Below are positions 26,699-36,181 of a stretch of 64,000 bases of DNA, piece by piece. This DNA comes from Chryseobacterium phosphatilyticum (GTDB lineage Bacteria > Bacteroidota > Bacteroidia > Flavobacteriales > Weeksellaceae), in NCBI RefSeq assembly GCF_002899825.2, contig NZ_PPED02000001.1, forward strand, positions 744,001 to 808,000. Direction: 5' to 3'. Positions within the stretch are counted from its first letter, which is position 1; each line of letters begins with the position of its first letter. A model generated the notes under the pieces. That model did no database searches and was not told where the DNA came from. It saw nothing but the letters and a program-made list of their open reading frames with translations. The position numbers were made by a program, and so were the translations under genes.

Positions 26699-28879
26699 CT
26701 ATTGTTTAATCAACTTTTTATTTACAGTTTGTTTTATGGTTTCTACCGTTATTACATAGTTTCCTGCCTGAATAGATGAAAGATTGACTTCATGTTTATT
26801 CCCCTTCAGAGAAGAATCAGAACCAACAAGCCTTCCCGATTCATCATAAATTTTATAAGCCTTCAATCCTTCATTAGAGGAAATAGTGATGATATTTCTG
26901 GCAGGATTAGGATAAATATGAATTGCCCCGTCTCTTCCATTAACGTCATCAACGCTTAAAACATTACAAGTGAAGTTGGCAATCCAACCGCTTAAATTGA
27001 CTGCCGAGTCTGATTTAAATTTAACCGTAATGGCACCGGAAGGATGGGTAGAGGTGAATGGCCCTGGAATAATATTTCCTGACAAACTATTTCCATTTGC
27101 AAATAAAGGCGCAGCAGTGGAAGGACCATTATAAATATACATAAAATCATAATCTTTCTCTAACGCAAATTGTGTAAATATCATGGTTAAAGCTGATGCT
27201 GACGTAGGATAAAATGTTTTTACGAATTCTTCGTTATCACCATAATTTGCGGTGAGTCCTCCTGTATCTGCAAATTGAGTTCCATCACACCATGCTCCAT
27301 CAGTTAAAAATAATGACATGGTCTCATAGGCATTGGCCAAAGGGCAATCTGATCCAATATACAATTTATAATACGTAGCCGGTGAAAGTCCTATCAGGCT
27401 AAAATTTTGTTGACTGGTATTGCCTGTGGTAACAACTGTCCCATCCATTCTGGTCAATTTATATTTCCATGAAGAGGATGTTGTATCACTGAACGTGACA
27501 TGGGTTGAATTTTGCGTGGTATTTGTAAAATTAATTCCTGCAATCGGAATTCCGCATGAGGTAATACAGTTGGTACCAAGACAGCCTTTAGAGTCTACAG
27601 TATTTCGTATCAATGCTGCCGGTTGATCACCAAACCCGTTGCTGAAATTAATCCCTATATTTGAAATAAGATGACAATAACTCATGATTGTACCGGACGC
27701 TGGTAAAACATTACTGGTACATGTAATTCCTTCACTGGCTATCACGGAAGGCATTGCTGTGGGGCCACACCAGTCAATAGGGGTATTATTACCGTTCCAG
27801 GCACAGTTGTGAGTATGTGGTGATCCTAAGGCATGCCCCATTTCATGGGTCATTGCATTAATTGTCCATGAGTATGTCGGTACATTACTGTAAGTCTGGT
27901 TTACTCCTGAATATGCATATTTCTGCGCTGTACACAGTGAATTAAGATTGGCAACACTTGTAGTAGATGGCTGATTGATTAAATGAGCCAAATCTCCATT
28001 GAATACAGGTCTGTTTGTCTCAAATTTTGTAAGATTAGCTTCTGGCGTTCCTGTATAAGGATCTTGTGTAGTCCAGATATAGATTTCACTTAAAGCTGTT
28101 CTGATATTATCATTGGTATACAATGTGGCAATATTATTATGAATGGCAGTGAGCCAGTTCGTTACTGTTGTTAGATTGGAACTGTTATTCTTATATACCT
28201 TAAAAGTAGCTTCATAATATACCCTTACACAGTTTTCAGTTGGTGTTATTACCTTACCCAAATCCGGAGTAAATGATATTTTTTTATCATTATTTTTTTT
28301 CAGTTCATCTGCACCACAGATAAATGGATTAACTCCTGTTAATTTAGAATCTGAATAAGAGACAAAATCTTCAGAGTTTTTAACCTTTCCCAGTACTATA
28401 TTTCCAAATTCCGGTGTGGAAGCTACCCCAACTACATCATCTTTAAAAAAACTGAATGCTACTACAGAGGAATTATTACCCTTCACAATTCCCTGATAAT
28501 ATATGCCAGGGGTGTAATTTACTGTAGCACCTTTACCGGTAACCACTTTAAAATCATTCGTGAAGATTTGATTTCTATACAATTCAACAGTTACAGATTT
28601 CCCTCCTTCGAAAGGAAACGAGATTTCAATAAACTCAGGTTTTTCGCTGACCAGTCTGTTCAGTTCAACGGACTTCAAGGAAATAACGCTAATGTCAGTT
28701 GCAGCCTTTTTGTACTCGGCAAGCTTATCGGTCGATTTATTGATTTCAAACAGATCATAGCTTTTCATTGCTATTTCACGATTATGATATTCCGAAATTT
28801 TTTGCGCAATAGGTTTTAATTTTTGAGAAAAAACCAAAGTAAAACATTGCATACAGCAAAGCAGTATAATTTTTTTCAT
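26699..28879 (-). CDS. Secreted reprolysin-type zinc metalloprotease, T9SS cargo
   Basis: A 726-residue secreted protease. The signal peptide is MKKIILLCCMQCFTLVFSQ. The zinc site HEMGHALGSPH (HExxHxxGxxH, around residue 343) and the M12B-like region before it define a reprolysin-type metalloprotease. C-terminal parts include a fibronectin-type segment (LTRMDGTVVTTGNTSQQNFSL), a CUB-like region and a T9SS type A sorting domain starting near AIHIYPNPARNIITISS and ending NKKLIKQ. The start follows the signal peptide, so the 12-codon extension upstream is dropped. It is exported by the type IX system and likely degrades proteins outside the cell. Confidence 0.9.
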   Translation of the reverse strand: MKKIILLCCMQCFTLVFSQKLKPIAQKISEYHNREIAMKSYDLFEINKSTDKLAEYKKAATDISVISLKSVELNRLVSEKPEFIEISFPFEGGKSVTVELYRNQIFTNDFKVVTGKGATVNYTPGIYYQGIVKGNNSSVVAFSFFKDDVVGVASTPEFGNIVLGKVKNSEDFVSYSDSKLTGVNPFICGADELKKNNDKKISFTPDLGKVITPTENCVRVYYEATFKVYKNNSSNLTTVTNWLTAIHNNIATLYTNDNIRTALSEIYIWTTQDPYTGTPEANLTKFETNRPVFNGDLAHLINQPSTTSVANLNSLCTAQKYAYSGVNQTYSNVPTYSWTINAMTHEMGHALGSPHTHNCAWNGNNTPIDWCGPTAMPSVIASEGITCTSNVLPASGTIMSYCHLISNIGINFSNGFGDQPAALIRNTVDSKGCLGTNCITSCGIPIAGINFTNTTQNSTHVTFSDTTSSSWKYKLTRMDGTVVTTGNTSQQNFSLIGLSPATYYKLYIGSDCPLANAYETMSLFLTDGAWCDGTQFADTGGLTANYGDNEEFVKTFYPTSASALTMIFTQFALEKDYDFMYIYNGPSTAAPLFANGNSLSGNIIPGPFTSTHPSGAITVKFKSDSAVNLSGWIANFTCNVLSVDDVNGRDGAIHIYPNPARNIITISSNEGLKAYKIYDESGRLVGSDSSLKGNKHEVNLSSIQAGNYVITVETIKQTVNKKLIKQ

Positions 28880-29022
28880 GATTTTGATAATTTTGTCATA
28901 CTTACAAATAAACAAAAAAAATCAAAGCATTGTGAAAAAGCATATTATTTTTTACTGATATTCAAATCATTAGCAATAAATAAATTAAAAACAAAATATG
29001 AATGATTTAATTTAATTAAAAT

Positions 29023-29049
29023 AAAAAAAGACGTTAAAGGTAACGTCTT
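29023..29049 (-). terminator. Terminator after the UMF1-type transporter gene
   Basis: Stem AAGACGTTA (29028-29036) with TAACGTCTT (29041-29049), loop AAGG, followed by a T-run on the minus strand. Confidence 0.85.
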
Positions 29050-29055
29050 CATTTT

Positions 29056-30546
29056 TTATAATGTTTCTCTGTCTTTTCTCATTTTGACATTGAGAAAGCG
29101 AATCAGTATTAAACCTGCACCAAAAAATATCGTCATTGATAAGGCGGCAATACGCATATTATTAAAATGCTCAATCAATGTAGCAAAGATAAAGGTTCCA
29201 ATAATGATTGCTATTTTTTCTAATACATCATAGAAACTGAAATAGGTTGTATTCTCCATAGAATCTTCCGGAAGCAGCTTAGAGTATGTAGATCTGGACA
29301 TCGCCTGAAGTCCCCCCATTACTAATCCTACTACAGCGGCCACTCCATAGAACTGATATTCTACCGTCGGGTTTTCTTTGTTTAAGAAATAAGCCCACAG
29401 ACAAGCTACAATCCATAATATAATGGCTATTGAAATAACATTTTTGTTACCAATTCTTTTTGATAATCTTGAGAAAATAACAGCACCAATAATCGCTTCA
29501 ATCTGGATGACCAAAAGTGTCCCAATCAGTTTATCCTGTGCTAAGTTGATTTCACTTTTTCCAAATAAGGTAGCCATAAGGAAAATAGTCTGCATTCCGA
29601 CGCTATAGAAGAAGAAACTGGATAAGAAAAACTTTAGATTTTTATCTTTAAAAAGGACTCCCCCCACTTTAAACAATTCATGAAAACTCTCCTTGGCAAT
29701 ATCAATATAAAAACTAATGTTGTCTTTAAACACTTCGAAGAAACCTCCCTGCTCTTCATGTTTTTTAAAAATATTCTTATAATTAAGTAATACTAAATCC
29801 TTAGGAAGTTTATCTTTTACATTTCCAAATTGAGGAAGATGCTTGAAGGTGTATTGTGAAAAGCCAAACCACCATGCTCCGGTTAATAAGAAGCTTATTC
29901 TTGTAAATAACAATTGTTGAGCAGCTCCTTTAGCAAAAACCTGAATCAGGACTAAACACAATACTACTAAAACTACAGAGCCAAGATATCCATAGACATA
30001 TCCTTTGGCAGAGAGTGCATCCTGTCTGTCCGGTGTTGCAATATCCGGCAAGAATGAATTATAAAAGACCAGACTTCCCCAGAATCCTACGCTGGCTGTA
30101 ATACTGAAAAGAAGTCCGAGAAAAACATTATGCATTCCGGTAAACATCGCCAATCCCATACATGATGTGGCTCCCAGATAGCAGAAAAACTGCAGGAAAG
30201 ATTTTTTGTTTCCGATTGTATCCGCCAAAGAAGATAAAAACGGAGACAATAATACTACAATAAAGAATGATATGGTCAACGAGTATCCATATACTGCATC
30301 CGGCTGGTACTCTTTTCCAAAGATTTTGATCATATGTCTTACCGGGACATCAATCCATGATTTTGTTTCTGCAACATACTCCTTTTTCTCATACGCAGTG
30401 GTAAGTATTGAGTAATAGATAGGGAAAATGGTAGAGGTAATAACCAAAGAGTAAACAGAATTGGCCCAGTCATATACTGCCCAGGCTTTCATAATCTTCG
30501 GATTATTTTTTATGTTTTTAGGCTGTCGATTCTCAGTTTCAGACAT
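29056..30546 (-). CDS. MFS transporter, UMF1/Atg22-like
   Basis: A 496-residue inner-membrane protein with about 12 hydrophobic segments. The N-terminal AWAVYDWANSVYSLVITSTIFPIYY and the C-terminal GLVMGGLQAMSRSTYSKLLPEDSMENTTYFSFYDVLEK are hallmarks of the UMF1 (Atg22-like) subfamily of major facilitators. The substrate is unknown; eukaryotic members export amino acids from the vacuole. It is a single gene with its own terminator and an unrelated upstream neighbour, thiolase, on the same strand. Confidence 0.86.
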   Translation of the reverse strand: MSETENRQPKNIKNNPKIMKAWAVYDWANSVYSLVITSTIFPIYYSILTTAYEKKEYVAETKSWIDVPVRHMIKIFGKEYQPDAVYGYSLTISFFIVVLLSPFLSSLADTIGNKKSFLQFFCYLGATSCMGLAMFTGMHNVFLGLLFSITASVGFWGSLVFYNSFLPDIATPDRQDALSAKGYVYGYLGSVVLVVLCLVLIQVFAKGAAQQLLFTRISFLLTGAWWFGFSQYTFKHLPQFGNVKDKLPKDLVLLNYKNIFKKHEEQGGFFEVFKDNISFYIDIAKESFHELFKVGGVLFKDKNLKFFLSSFFFYSVGMQTIFLMATLFGKSEINLAQDKLIGTLLVIQIEAIIGAVIFSRLSKRIGNKNVISIAIILWIVACLWAYFLNKENPTVEYQFYGVAAVVGLVMGGLQAMSRSTYSKLLPEDSMENTTYFSFYDVLEKIAIIIGTFIFATLIEHFNNMRIAALSMTIFFGAGLILIRFLNVKMRKDRETL

Positions 30547-30580
30547 TTCAAATAAATATTAGTAGCACAAAAATAAAAAA

Positions 30581-30631
30581 ACCATTAAGAAATGGATAAG
30601 TTTTTAGAAAAATTATCTATTCCTTAATGGT
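30581..30631 (-). terminator. Long hairpin after the thiolase gene
   Basis: ACCATTAAG...GGATAA (30581-30599) pairs with TTATCTATTCCTTAATGGT (30613-30631), two mismatches over about 19 positions. It is longer than the other hairpins and lies 22 bp past the thiolase stop. On the minus strand a T-run follows. Confidence 0.65.
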
Positions 30632-30652
30632 AATATATTATTAAACAAGATA

Positions 30653-31831
30653 TTACATATTTTCAATAACGATTGCAGAAGCTCCACCGCCACCGTTACA
30701 GATCGCTGCAGCACCGTATTTTGCATTATTTTGCTTCAATACATTGATTAATGTCACAATAATTCTTGACCCTGAGCTTCCCAGTGGATGTCCTAACGCT
30801 ACTGCTCCTCCGTTTACATTTACTTTAGAAGCATCTAATCCTAAGATTTTATTGTTGGCTAATCCTACTACAGAGAAAGCTTCGTTAAATTCAAAAAAAT
30901 CAATATCTGAAAGCTCTAATCCAGCTTTTTTAAGAGCAATAGGTAACGCTTTAGCTGGTGCTGTTGTAAAGTTTTCCGGCTCTTGTGCGGCATCTGCATA
31001 AGAAACGATTTTTGCCAGTGGTGTAAGCCCCAGTTCTTCCATTTTTTCTTTCGAAACAAGGATCAAAGCAGAAGCTCCGTCATTCAATGTAGAAGCATTT
31101 GCTGCAGTCACCGTACCTTCTTCTTTTTTGAAAACGGTAGGAAGTGTTCTGATTCTGTCAAAATTCACAGCCTTGTACTCTTCATCTTCAGCAAAAATGA
31201 CAGGATCTCCTTTTCTCTGAGGGATTGAAACCGGTACAACTTCATCTTTAAATTTACCTTCGCTCCATGCTTTTGCTGATCTTTGGTAAGATTCAATGGC
31301 AAAATTATCCTGATCTTCTCTTGAGATTGTATAATCCGTTGCACATTTCTCTGCACATACTCCCATATGTACTTTGTTGTACACGTCTGTAAGACCATCC
31401 AGAACCATCCCGTCCTGCATTTTAATATCTCCTAATTTTGTTGCTACTCTTGCATTATAATAATGAGGAACTAAAGACATGTTTTCCATACCTCCTGCAA
31501 CGATTACCTCTGCATCACCAGCTTTGATTGCCTGTGCTGCCATTGTTACAGCTTTCATTCCTGAGGCACAAACCTTATTGACTGTTGTAGAAGGTGTATG
31601 GATCGAAAGACCTGCTCCCAGAGCCACCTGACGTGCTGGTGCCTGCCCCTCTCCTGCCTGTAATACATTTCCCATATAGATTTCCTGAACGCTATTCGGA
31701 TCAAGACCAATTTTATCTAATGCTCCTTTTACAGCAGTAGCTCCCAGTTTTGTAGCCGGAACTGTTGACAAACTTCCCATAAAACTCCCCATAGGTGTTC
31801 TTACTGCTGAAACGATGAATACTTCTTTCAT
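30653..31831 (-). CDS. Acetyl-CoA C-acyltransferase (thiolase)
   Basis: A 392-residue thiolase that condenses or cleaves acyl-CoAs in acetoacetyl-CoA synthesis or beta-oxidation. The nucleophile is the Cys of NKVCASGMKAVTMAAQA (about residue 88). The C-terminal histidine is in NEAFSVVGLANNKILG/GGAVALGHPLGSSGSRI and the second active Cys is in AICNGGGGASAIV. The start is placed at MKEVFIVSAVRTPMGSF, the family N-terminus, 14 codons downstream of the longest frame. A 136-residue secreted protein gene lies 57 bp upstream on the same strand. Confidence 0.94.
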   Translation of the reverse strand: MKEVFIVSAVRTPMGSFMGSLSTVPATKLGATAVKGALDKIGLDPNSVQEIYMGNVLQAGEGQAPARQVALGAGLSIHTPSTTVNKVCASGMKAVTMAAQAIKAGDAEVIVAGGMENMSLVPHYYNARVATKLGDIKMQDGMVLDGLTDVYNKVHMGVCAEKCATDYTISREDQDNFAIESYQRSAKAWSEGKFKDEVVPVSIPQRKGDPVIFAEDEEYKAVNFDRIRTLPTVFKKEEGTVTAANASTLNDGASALILVSKEKMEELGLTPLAKIVSYADAAQEPENFTTAPAKALPIALKKAGLELSDIDFFEFNEAFSVVGLANNKILGLDASKVNVNGGAVALGHPLGSSGSRIIVTLINVLKQNNAKYGAAAICNGGGGASAIVIENM

Positions 31832-31888
31832 GTATATAATTTTTATTTTTACTAAAAGGAACTTATGTTCCACTTTGATAGATTAAAT

Positions 31889-32299
31889 TTATTTCTCTTT
31901 TATGTATACTATATCAAATTGAGAACTCTCAATTTTCATATTAACCTTAATTAAATTATCCTGAGTTGCAACGATTTTATTATTGAAAATATCTCCGATC
32001 TGTGCGGGATCATTTTTGTCCGATTTTTCTGTAACTGTTGCTTTATAATTACAATCATCAACAAAAACCAGTGTAGATTTTATATAATCTTTTCCATCAT
32101 TGAAATATTCAGTCTGAATATTATCTTTAATGGTCATATACCAAACAGACTCAGGGTAATTAACACGTAAAAATTTCCCCTCTCTGATGTGGGCACACTT
32201 GGCAGGATTATCCGGTTTTTTTTGCTCTGTGCTCTGAGATTGCACTTGTGAGGCAGCCAAAAGTAGAATACCTGTTGAAAATACTTTAAATAAACTCAT
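31889..32299 (-). CDS. Secreted protein of unknown function
   Basis: A 136-residue exported protein with signal MSLFKVFSTGILLLAASQVQSQ. The mature part is beta-rich and includes KCAHIREGKFLRVNYPESVWYMTIKDNIQTEYF and DDCNYKATVTEKSDKND, with two cysteines that could pair. No family is recognised. It starts 2 bp after the stop of the preceding membrane protein gene (32302-32706) and is thus in one operon with it, and perhaps with thiolase downstream. Confidence 0.7.
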   Translation of the reverse strand: MSLFKVFSTGILLLAASQVQSQSTEQKKPDNPAKCAHIREGKFLRVNYPESVWYMTIKDNIQTEYFNDGKDYIKSTLVFVDDCNYKATVTEKSDKNDPAQIGDIFNNKIVATQDNLIKVNMKIESSQFDIVYIKEK

Positions 32300-32301
32300 A
32301 T

Positions 32302-32706
32302 TTATACCTGTGTGCGTTTGTTAATTTTTTTACTGCTTCCTGCAAAAACCATTAGGAACGCTCCTAAGAATTCTACCATCCATCCCCATTTTAACTTAAC
32401 AACTCCGGCAAAAGTTTCTCTCCAGGACTTAAAAGGTAAAAAGCTGAAGTATTGCAAAGACTGCATTTTAACTGCTACTAATGTCAAAGCAAATAAAAGG
32501 ATGAGCAAAATTCCAAAAAACCTTACAATTTTTGCATTGTTATTTACTATTCCAAACACGGCACATGCTGCAAACATCCAGCAAGCAATAGCCAGATAGT
32601 GATCTAGCTTCCAGTAATTCCAGTTCCCGATAACAGGAACATGTACCAGAGGTAGAAAACTTCCCACAACGACCAACAATAATCCTAATAATTGAATATT
32701 TTTCAT
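32302..32706 (-). CDS. Small integral membrane protein of unknown function
   Basis: A 134-residue protein with four hydrophobic segments: MKNIQLLGLLLVVVGSFLPL (residues 1-20), LDHYLAIACWMFAACAVFGI (about 33-52), IVRFFGILLILLFALTLVAV and MVEFLGAFLMVFAG. The basic tail is SSKKINKRTQV. The ORF extends 19 codons upstream, but the ATG at 32706 is the better start by hydrophobic context. It overlaps no other gene and leads an operon with the secreted protein at 31889. Confidence 0.65.
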   Translation of the reverse strand: MKNIQLLGLLLVVVGSFLPLVHVPVIGNWNYWKLDHYLAIACWMFAACAVFGIVNNNAKIVRFFGILLILLFALTLVAVKMQSLQYFSFLPFKSWRETFAGVVKLKWGWMVEFLGAFLMVFAGSSKKINKRTQV

Positions 32707-32947
32707 ATTTACTAAAGTGCCAAAATACAAAAAAAAACACATTTTCAAATCATATGTTTTCAATCAAACAATTCAGCTAACCAACAACCATTAGTCTCAA
32801 TGAAACGCAAATAATATTATCTATTTATCAACAATATTAATCTTAATTTGACTAAACCGAAATAAGTCTGATATACTACCACAGGTTATGTTTTGCTTTT
32901 TTGTATTTTCAGGAAATGCTAATGTAGTAATAGAGATATTTTTAAAA

Positions 32948-32980
32948 AAAATTGCACTTTCGTTTAGAAAGTGCAATTTT
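32948..32980 (-). terminator. Terminator after the nupG-type transporter gene
   Basis: Stem AAAATTGCACTTTC (32948-32961) with its complement (32967-32980), 14 bp long with a 5-base loop, followed by a T-run on the minus strand. Confidence 0.9.
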
Positions 32981-33003
32981 ATATAGTTTGTTTTTTTATT
33001 GAA

Positions 33004-34386
33004 TTAATGACCAACCGAAGATACATCTTCCGGTTTATGCTTATGCCTAAACAGTACGGCAAAAAATATAGCGAGTACCAAAGCGTAGATTGCAAAAGAA
33101 AGCCATATCTGCTGCCAATCTTTCACCATTACTATTGAAGAAAGTGTACCATCCGAATTCACTACTGTATTGAAACTGTTTTTCAAGATCTCGATGAAAG
33201 TCGGGTTATCTGGCGTAGTATCTAAATAGGCAGATAAATCTGAAGCTTTTGTAAATTTATGGGTAAAGAATTTATCAATAGCCCAACCTGCAATATAACT
33301 TCCAAATACAGCTCCAAAACCATTAGTCATCATCATAAATAGTCCTTGTGCTGAAGAACGGATCTTTTTATCTGTGGTAGTTTCTACGAAAAGAGAGCCG
33401 GAGATATTAAAGAAATCAAATGCCATCCCATATACGATACAGGAAAGAATAATTAAGGATAATCCAAAACCTTGCGGGACCCCATAAGCGAAGAACCCAA
33501 ACCTCAGCACCCATGCCAGCATCGACATCAACATTACTTTTTTAATTCCGAATTTTTTCAGGAAGAAAGGAATTGCCAAAATAAACAAAGTTTCTGATAC
33601 CTGAGAAATGGACATAATGATAGTGGACCTCTGAACGACAAAAGAGTCCGCATATTTAGGAAAATGGGCAAATTCGCTTAAAAAGACATCTCCATAGGCA
33701 TTGGTGAGCTGAAGGGCTGCTCCCAAAAGCATAGAGAATAAAAAGAATAGTGCCATTTTATAGTTTCCAAAAAGTTTGAATGCATTCAATCCTAATTGTT
33801 CTGATAATGGGGAGTTTTTATCAATAAGCTTTTGTGGGGGACATTTTGGCAAGGTCAGCGCATAGATTCCCAGGAATATGGCTACAGCTCCTCCAATATA
33901 AAATTGTCCTTCTGTTGCCTTATTTCCACTAAGGTTAGTGATCCACATCGCAACAATAAAGCCGATCGTTCCCCATACACGGATTGGCGGAAAATCTTTT
34001 ACTACATCAAAATTATTATTTTTTAAAATGGTGTAGGAAATGGAATTAGCCAAAGCAATTGTAGGCATATAAAAACACATCGCTACCAGCATCACCGTGA
34101 AAAAAGAATTCGGATCTGCAGCGTGTGGCAATATGAAAAGAATAACTCCGTAAAGGATATGTAATACTGAAAAGATGCGTTCTGCATTTACCCAACGGTC
34201 AGCAATAATTCCAGTAATGGTAGGCATAAAAATAGAAGCAATTCCCATGGTTCCGAAAACAGCGCCAAACTGAGTTCCTTCCCAATGTTTTGTGCCAAAC
34301 CAGAAGTTAGCCATCGTAATCAGCCATGCTCCCCAAACAAAAAACTGGAGAAAACTGAGGATGGTCAGTCGTAATTTTAAATTCAT
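33004..34386 (-). CDS. Nucleoside permease, NupG-type MFS
   Basis: A 460-residue inner-membrane transporter with about 12 hydrophobic segments. The N-terminal FLQFFVWGAWLITMANFWF and TGIIADRWVNAERIFSVLHILYGVI are close to the NupG/XapB nucleoside:proton symporter family. SLFVETTTDKKIRSSAQGLFMMMTNGFGAVFGSYIAG also fits. A nucleoside substrate is inferred from the family. It starts 22 bp downstream of the bifunctional nuclease gene on the same strand, so the two may be co-transcribed. Confidence 0.85.
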   Translation of the reverse strand: MNLKLRLTILSFLQFFVWGAWLITMANFWFGTKHWEGTQFGAVFGTMGIASIFMPTITGIIADRWVNAERIFSVLHILYGVILFILPHAADPNSFFTVMLVAMCFYMPTIALANSISYTILKNNNFDVVKDFPPIRVWGTIGFIVAMWITNLSGNKATEGQFYIGGAVAIFLGIYALTLPKCPPQKLIDKNSPLSEQLGLNAFKLFGNYKMALFFLFSMLLGAALQLTNAYGDVFLSEFAHFPKYADSFVVQRSTIIMSISQVSETLFILAIPFFLKKFGIKKVMLMSMLAWVLRFGFFAYGVPQGFGLSLIILSCIVYGMAFDFFNISGSLFVETTTDKKIRSSAQGLFMMMTNGFGAVFGSYIAGWAIDKFFTHKFTKASDLSAYLDTTPDNPTFIEILKNSFNTVVNSDGTLSSIVMVKDWQQIWLSFAIYALVLAIFFAVLFRHKHKPEDVSSVGH

Positions 34387-34408
34387 AGTTTATATAAAAT
34401 ATCTCTTT

Positions 34409-35011
34409 TTAGTCAATTTTCTTTTTCCGCCTCTTAATTTCTTCCTGAATTTCAAGGGCAGTATCGTAATCTTCTTCTTTCACAGCATCATCGAGCAACT
34501 TTTGAAGCTCTTCCATAGAAAGAGACTTTAGGTTATCTTCGGTTTGTTCTACTGTTTCGGAAAAACCTTGTTCTTCTCTTGAAACATCTTCCAGCTCCAA
34601 TAAGATTCCGGCCTCATTTAAAACCTGCTGTGTGGTAAAGATTGGTGCATCAAATCTTACCGCCATAGCAACAGCATCAGAAGTTCTGGCATCCAGGATG
34701 AGTTCTTCTTCATTAACTTTATTTTTGAAGTTAATATTTGAAAAGAAAACGCCATCTACAATTTGGTAAATAATAACAGAAACCAATTCATAATTGGCAG
34801 AAACTATAAATTTTGTGAATAAGTCATGGGTAAGTGGACGCGGTGGATGGATATCTTTTTCCAATCCGAGAGAGATAGATTGTGCTTCGAAATTTCCTAT
34901 AACAACAGGTAATTTTATGTGTGTTTCTTCATGCTCCAGTAACAATGCGTACGCCCCCGATTGGGTCTGGCTGTACGATATTCCGCGAATAATTAGCTGC
35001 TTATAATCCAT
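34409..35011 (-). CDS. Bifunctional nuclease (BFN/DUF151) with C-terminal UVR motif
   Basis: A 200-residue protein. The N-terminal BFN domain (DUF151) shows GAYALLLEHEETHIKLPVVIGNFEAQSI, RPLTHDLFTKFI, and EELILDARTSDAVAMAVRFDAPIF, all typical of the fold. The C-terminus carries a UVR (UvrB/UvrC) helical motif, MEELQKLLDDAVKEEDYDTALE/IQEEIKRRK (about 165-195). Related domain pairings are common in this phylum. Nuclease activity in bacteria is inferred from plant and Thermotoga homologues only. It leads an operon with the nucleoside permease. Confidence 0.87.
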   Translation of the reverse strand: MDYKQLIIRGISYSQTQSGAYALLLEHEETHIKLPVVIGNFEAQSISLGLEKDIHPPRPLTHDLFTKFIVSANYELVSVIIYQIVDGVFFSNINFKNKVNEEELILDARTSDAVAMAVRFDAPIFTTQQVLNEAGILLELEDVSREEQGFSETVEQTEDNLKSLSMEELQKLLDDAVKEEDYDTALEIQEEIKRRKKKID

Positions 35012-35065
35012 AGTTGCAAATATAGATTAATTTTTTATTGTGATTTTACTTTTTTACACAAAAAT

Positions 35066-35089
35066 AAAAGCCCGGAAAGCCGAGCTTTT
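35066..35089 (-). terminator. Terminator downstream of etfA
   Basis: Stem AAAAGCCCGG (35066-35075) with CCGAGCTTTT (35080-35089), one mismatch, followed by T-rich sequence on the minus strand. It lies about 100 bp past etfA, with the larger inverted repeat at 35115-35177 between. Confidence 0.6.
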
Positions 35090-35114
35090 ATAATATTGTA
35101 TGTGATTGTTAACC

Positions 35115-35177
35115 GTCAATTTTGCTTTACAAATGAATCCTGACCTTTCAAAAAACTGACATGTAAAGCAAATTGAC
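35115..35177. repeat. Large inverted repeat downstream of etfA
   Basis: GTCAATTTTGCTTTACA (35115-35131) pairs with ATGTAAAGCAAATTGAC (35161-35177) with a single bulged T. The loop is about 30 bases. It lies in the 3' region of the etfBA transcript and could be a folded 3' end, a processing site or an operator. Confidence 0.55.
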
Positions 35178-35192
35178 TCTTCACAGTCGATT

Positions 35193-36140
35193 TTATCCTT
35201 TTAAAGCCTTGATTTTCTCTGTTAATGCAGGAATAATCTGAAAAGCATCTCCTACTACTCCATAATCAGCAGACTTGAAGAATGGTGCTTCAGCGTCGTT
35301 ATTGATTACTACGATAGTTTTTGAAGAGTTTACTCCGGCAAGGTGCTGAATAGCTCCTGAAATCCCTACAGCAATATAAAGATTAGGTGCAATAGCTTTA
35401 CCTGTTTGTCCTACGTGTTCTGTATGAGGTCTCCATCCGATATCAGAAACCGGTTTAGAGCATGCTGTAGCAGCCCCTAAAACGTTTGCCAGATCTTCAA
35501 TCATTCCCCAGTTTTCCGGACCTTTCATTCCTCTACCTGCAGAAACAACGATTTCAGCTTCTTTAAGATCTAATTTACCTGAACTTTGCTCGTGAGAGAT
35601 TACTTTTGTATCCTCATTCGCTACTGAAAGATTTTTAACTTCTTCTGAACCTGATACGGCATTCTCTTTAACTCCAAAAGCATTCTGAGAAACGGTAATA
35701 ATGACTCCGTTTCCTTCAGCTTTTGCATGCATGAAACCTTTTCCTGAGAAAGCTCTTCTTTTTACCTGAAAAGGAGATAGGCTTTCCGGAGCTTCCAAAA
35801 CATTGGTAATTAAAGAATAATTCTTCATTACTGCTAACATTGGAGCAATTGAAGAGGCATCTGTAGTATGAGGGAAAACAATAATGTTTCCGTTAGCTAC
35901 TTCATTTACTGCCTGAGCAAATGCCTTAGCAGAGAAATTTTTAAGACCTTCATCTTTGATATTGATAACATTCAATGCTCCATATTTGTATAATAAATCT
36001 GAAGCATCAGTAGGGTTTACAGAGATTGCCGTCACGGTATCTCCTGCTTTATCTGCAACAGCTTTAGCATAAGAAACTGCTTCAAAAGCTGCTTTTTTGT
36101 AAACTCCGTTTATATTTTCTGCGTATACGAATACTGCCAT
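35193..36140 (-). CDS. etfA: Electron transfer flavoprotein subunit alpha
   Basis: A 315-residue FAD-binding subunit that passes electrons from acyl-CoA and other dehydrogenases to the quinone pool. The alpha signature LYIAVGISGAIQHLAGVN (about residues 255-272) is exact. VVSAGRGMKGPENWGMIEDLANVLGAA and ACSKPVSDIGWRPHTEHVGQTG form the FAD pocket. It follows etfB by 41 bp with a short ATTAAA-rich tandem spacer, so they are one transcript. Both are complete. A hairpin and a larger inverted repeat lie downstream. Confidence 0.96.
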   Translation of the reverse strand: MAVFVYAENINGVYKKAAFEAVSYAKAVADKAGDTVTAISVNPTDASDLLYKYGALNVINIKDEGLKNFSAKAFAQAVNEVANGNIIVFPHTTDASSIAPMLAVMKNYSLITNVLEAPESLSPFQVKRRAFSGKGFMHAKAEGNGVIITVSQNAFGVKENAVSGSEEVKNLSVANEDTKVISHEQSSGKLDLKEAEIVVSAGRGMKGPENWGMIEDLANVLGAATACSKPVSDIGWRPHTEHVGQTGKAIAPNLYIAVGISGAIQHLAGVNSSKTIVVINNDAEAPFFKSADYGVVGDAFQIIPALTEKIKALKG

Positions 36141-36181
36141 TTTCTTAAATTTAAAGATTAAAAAATTAAAGGATTAAATGA

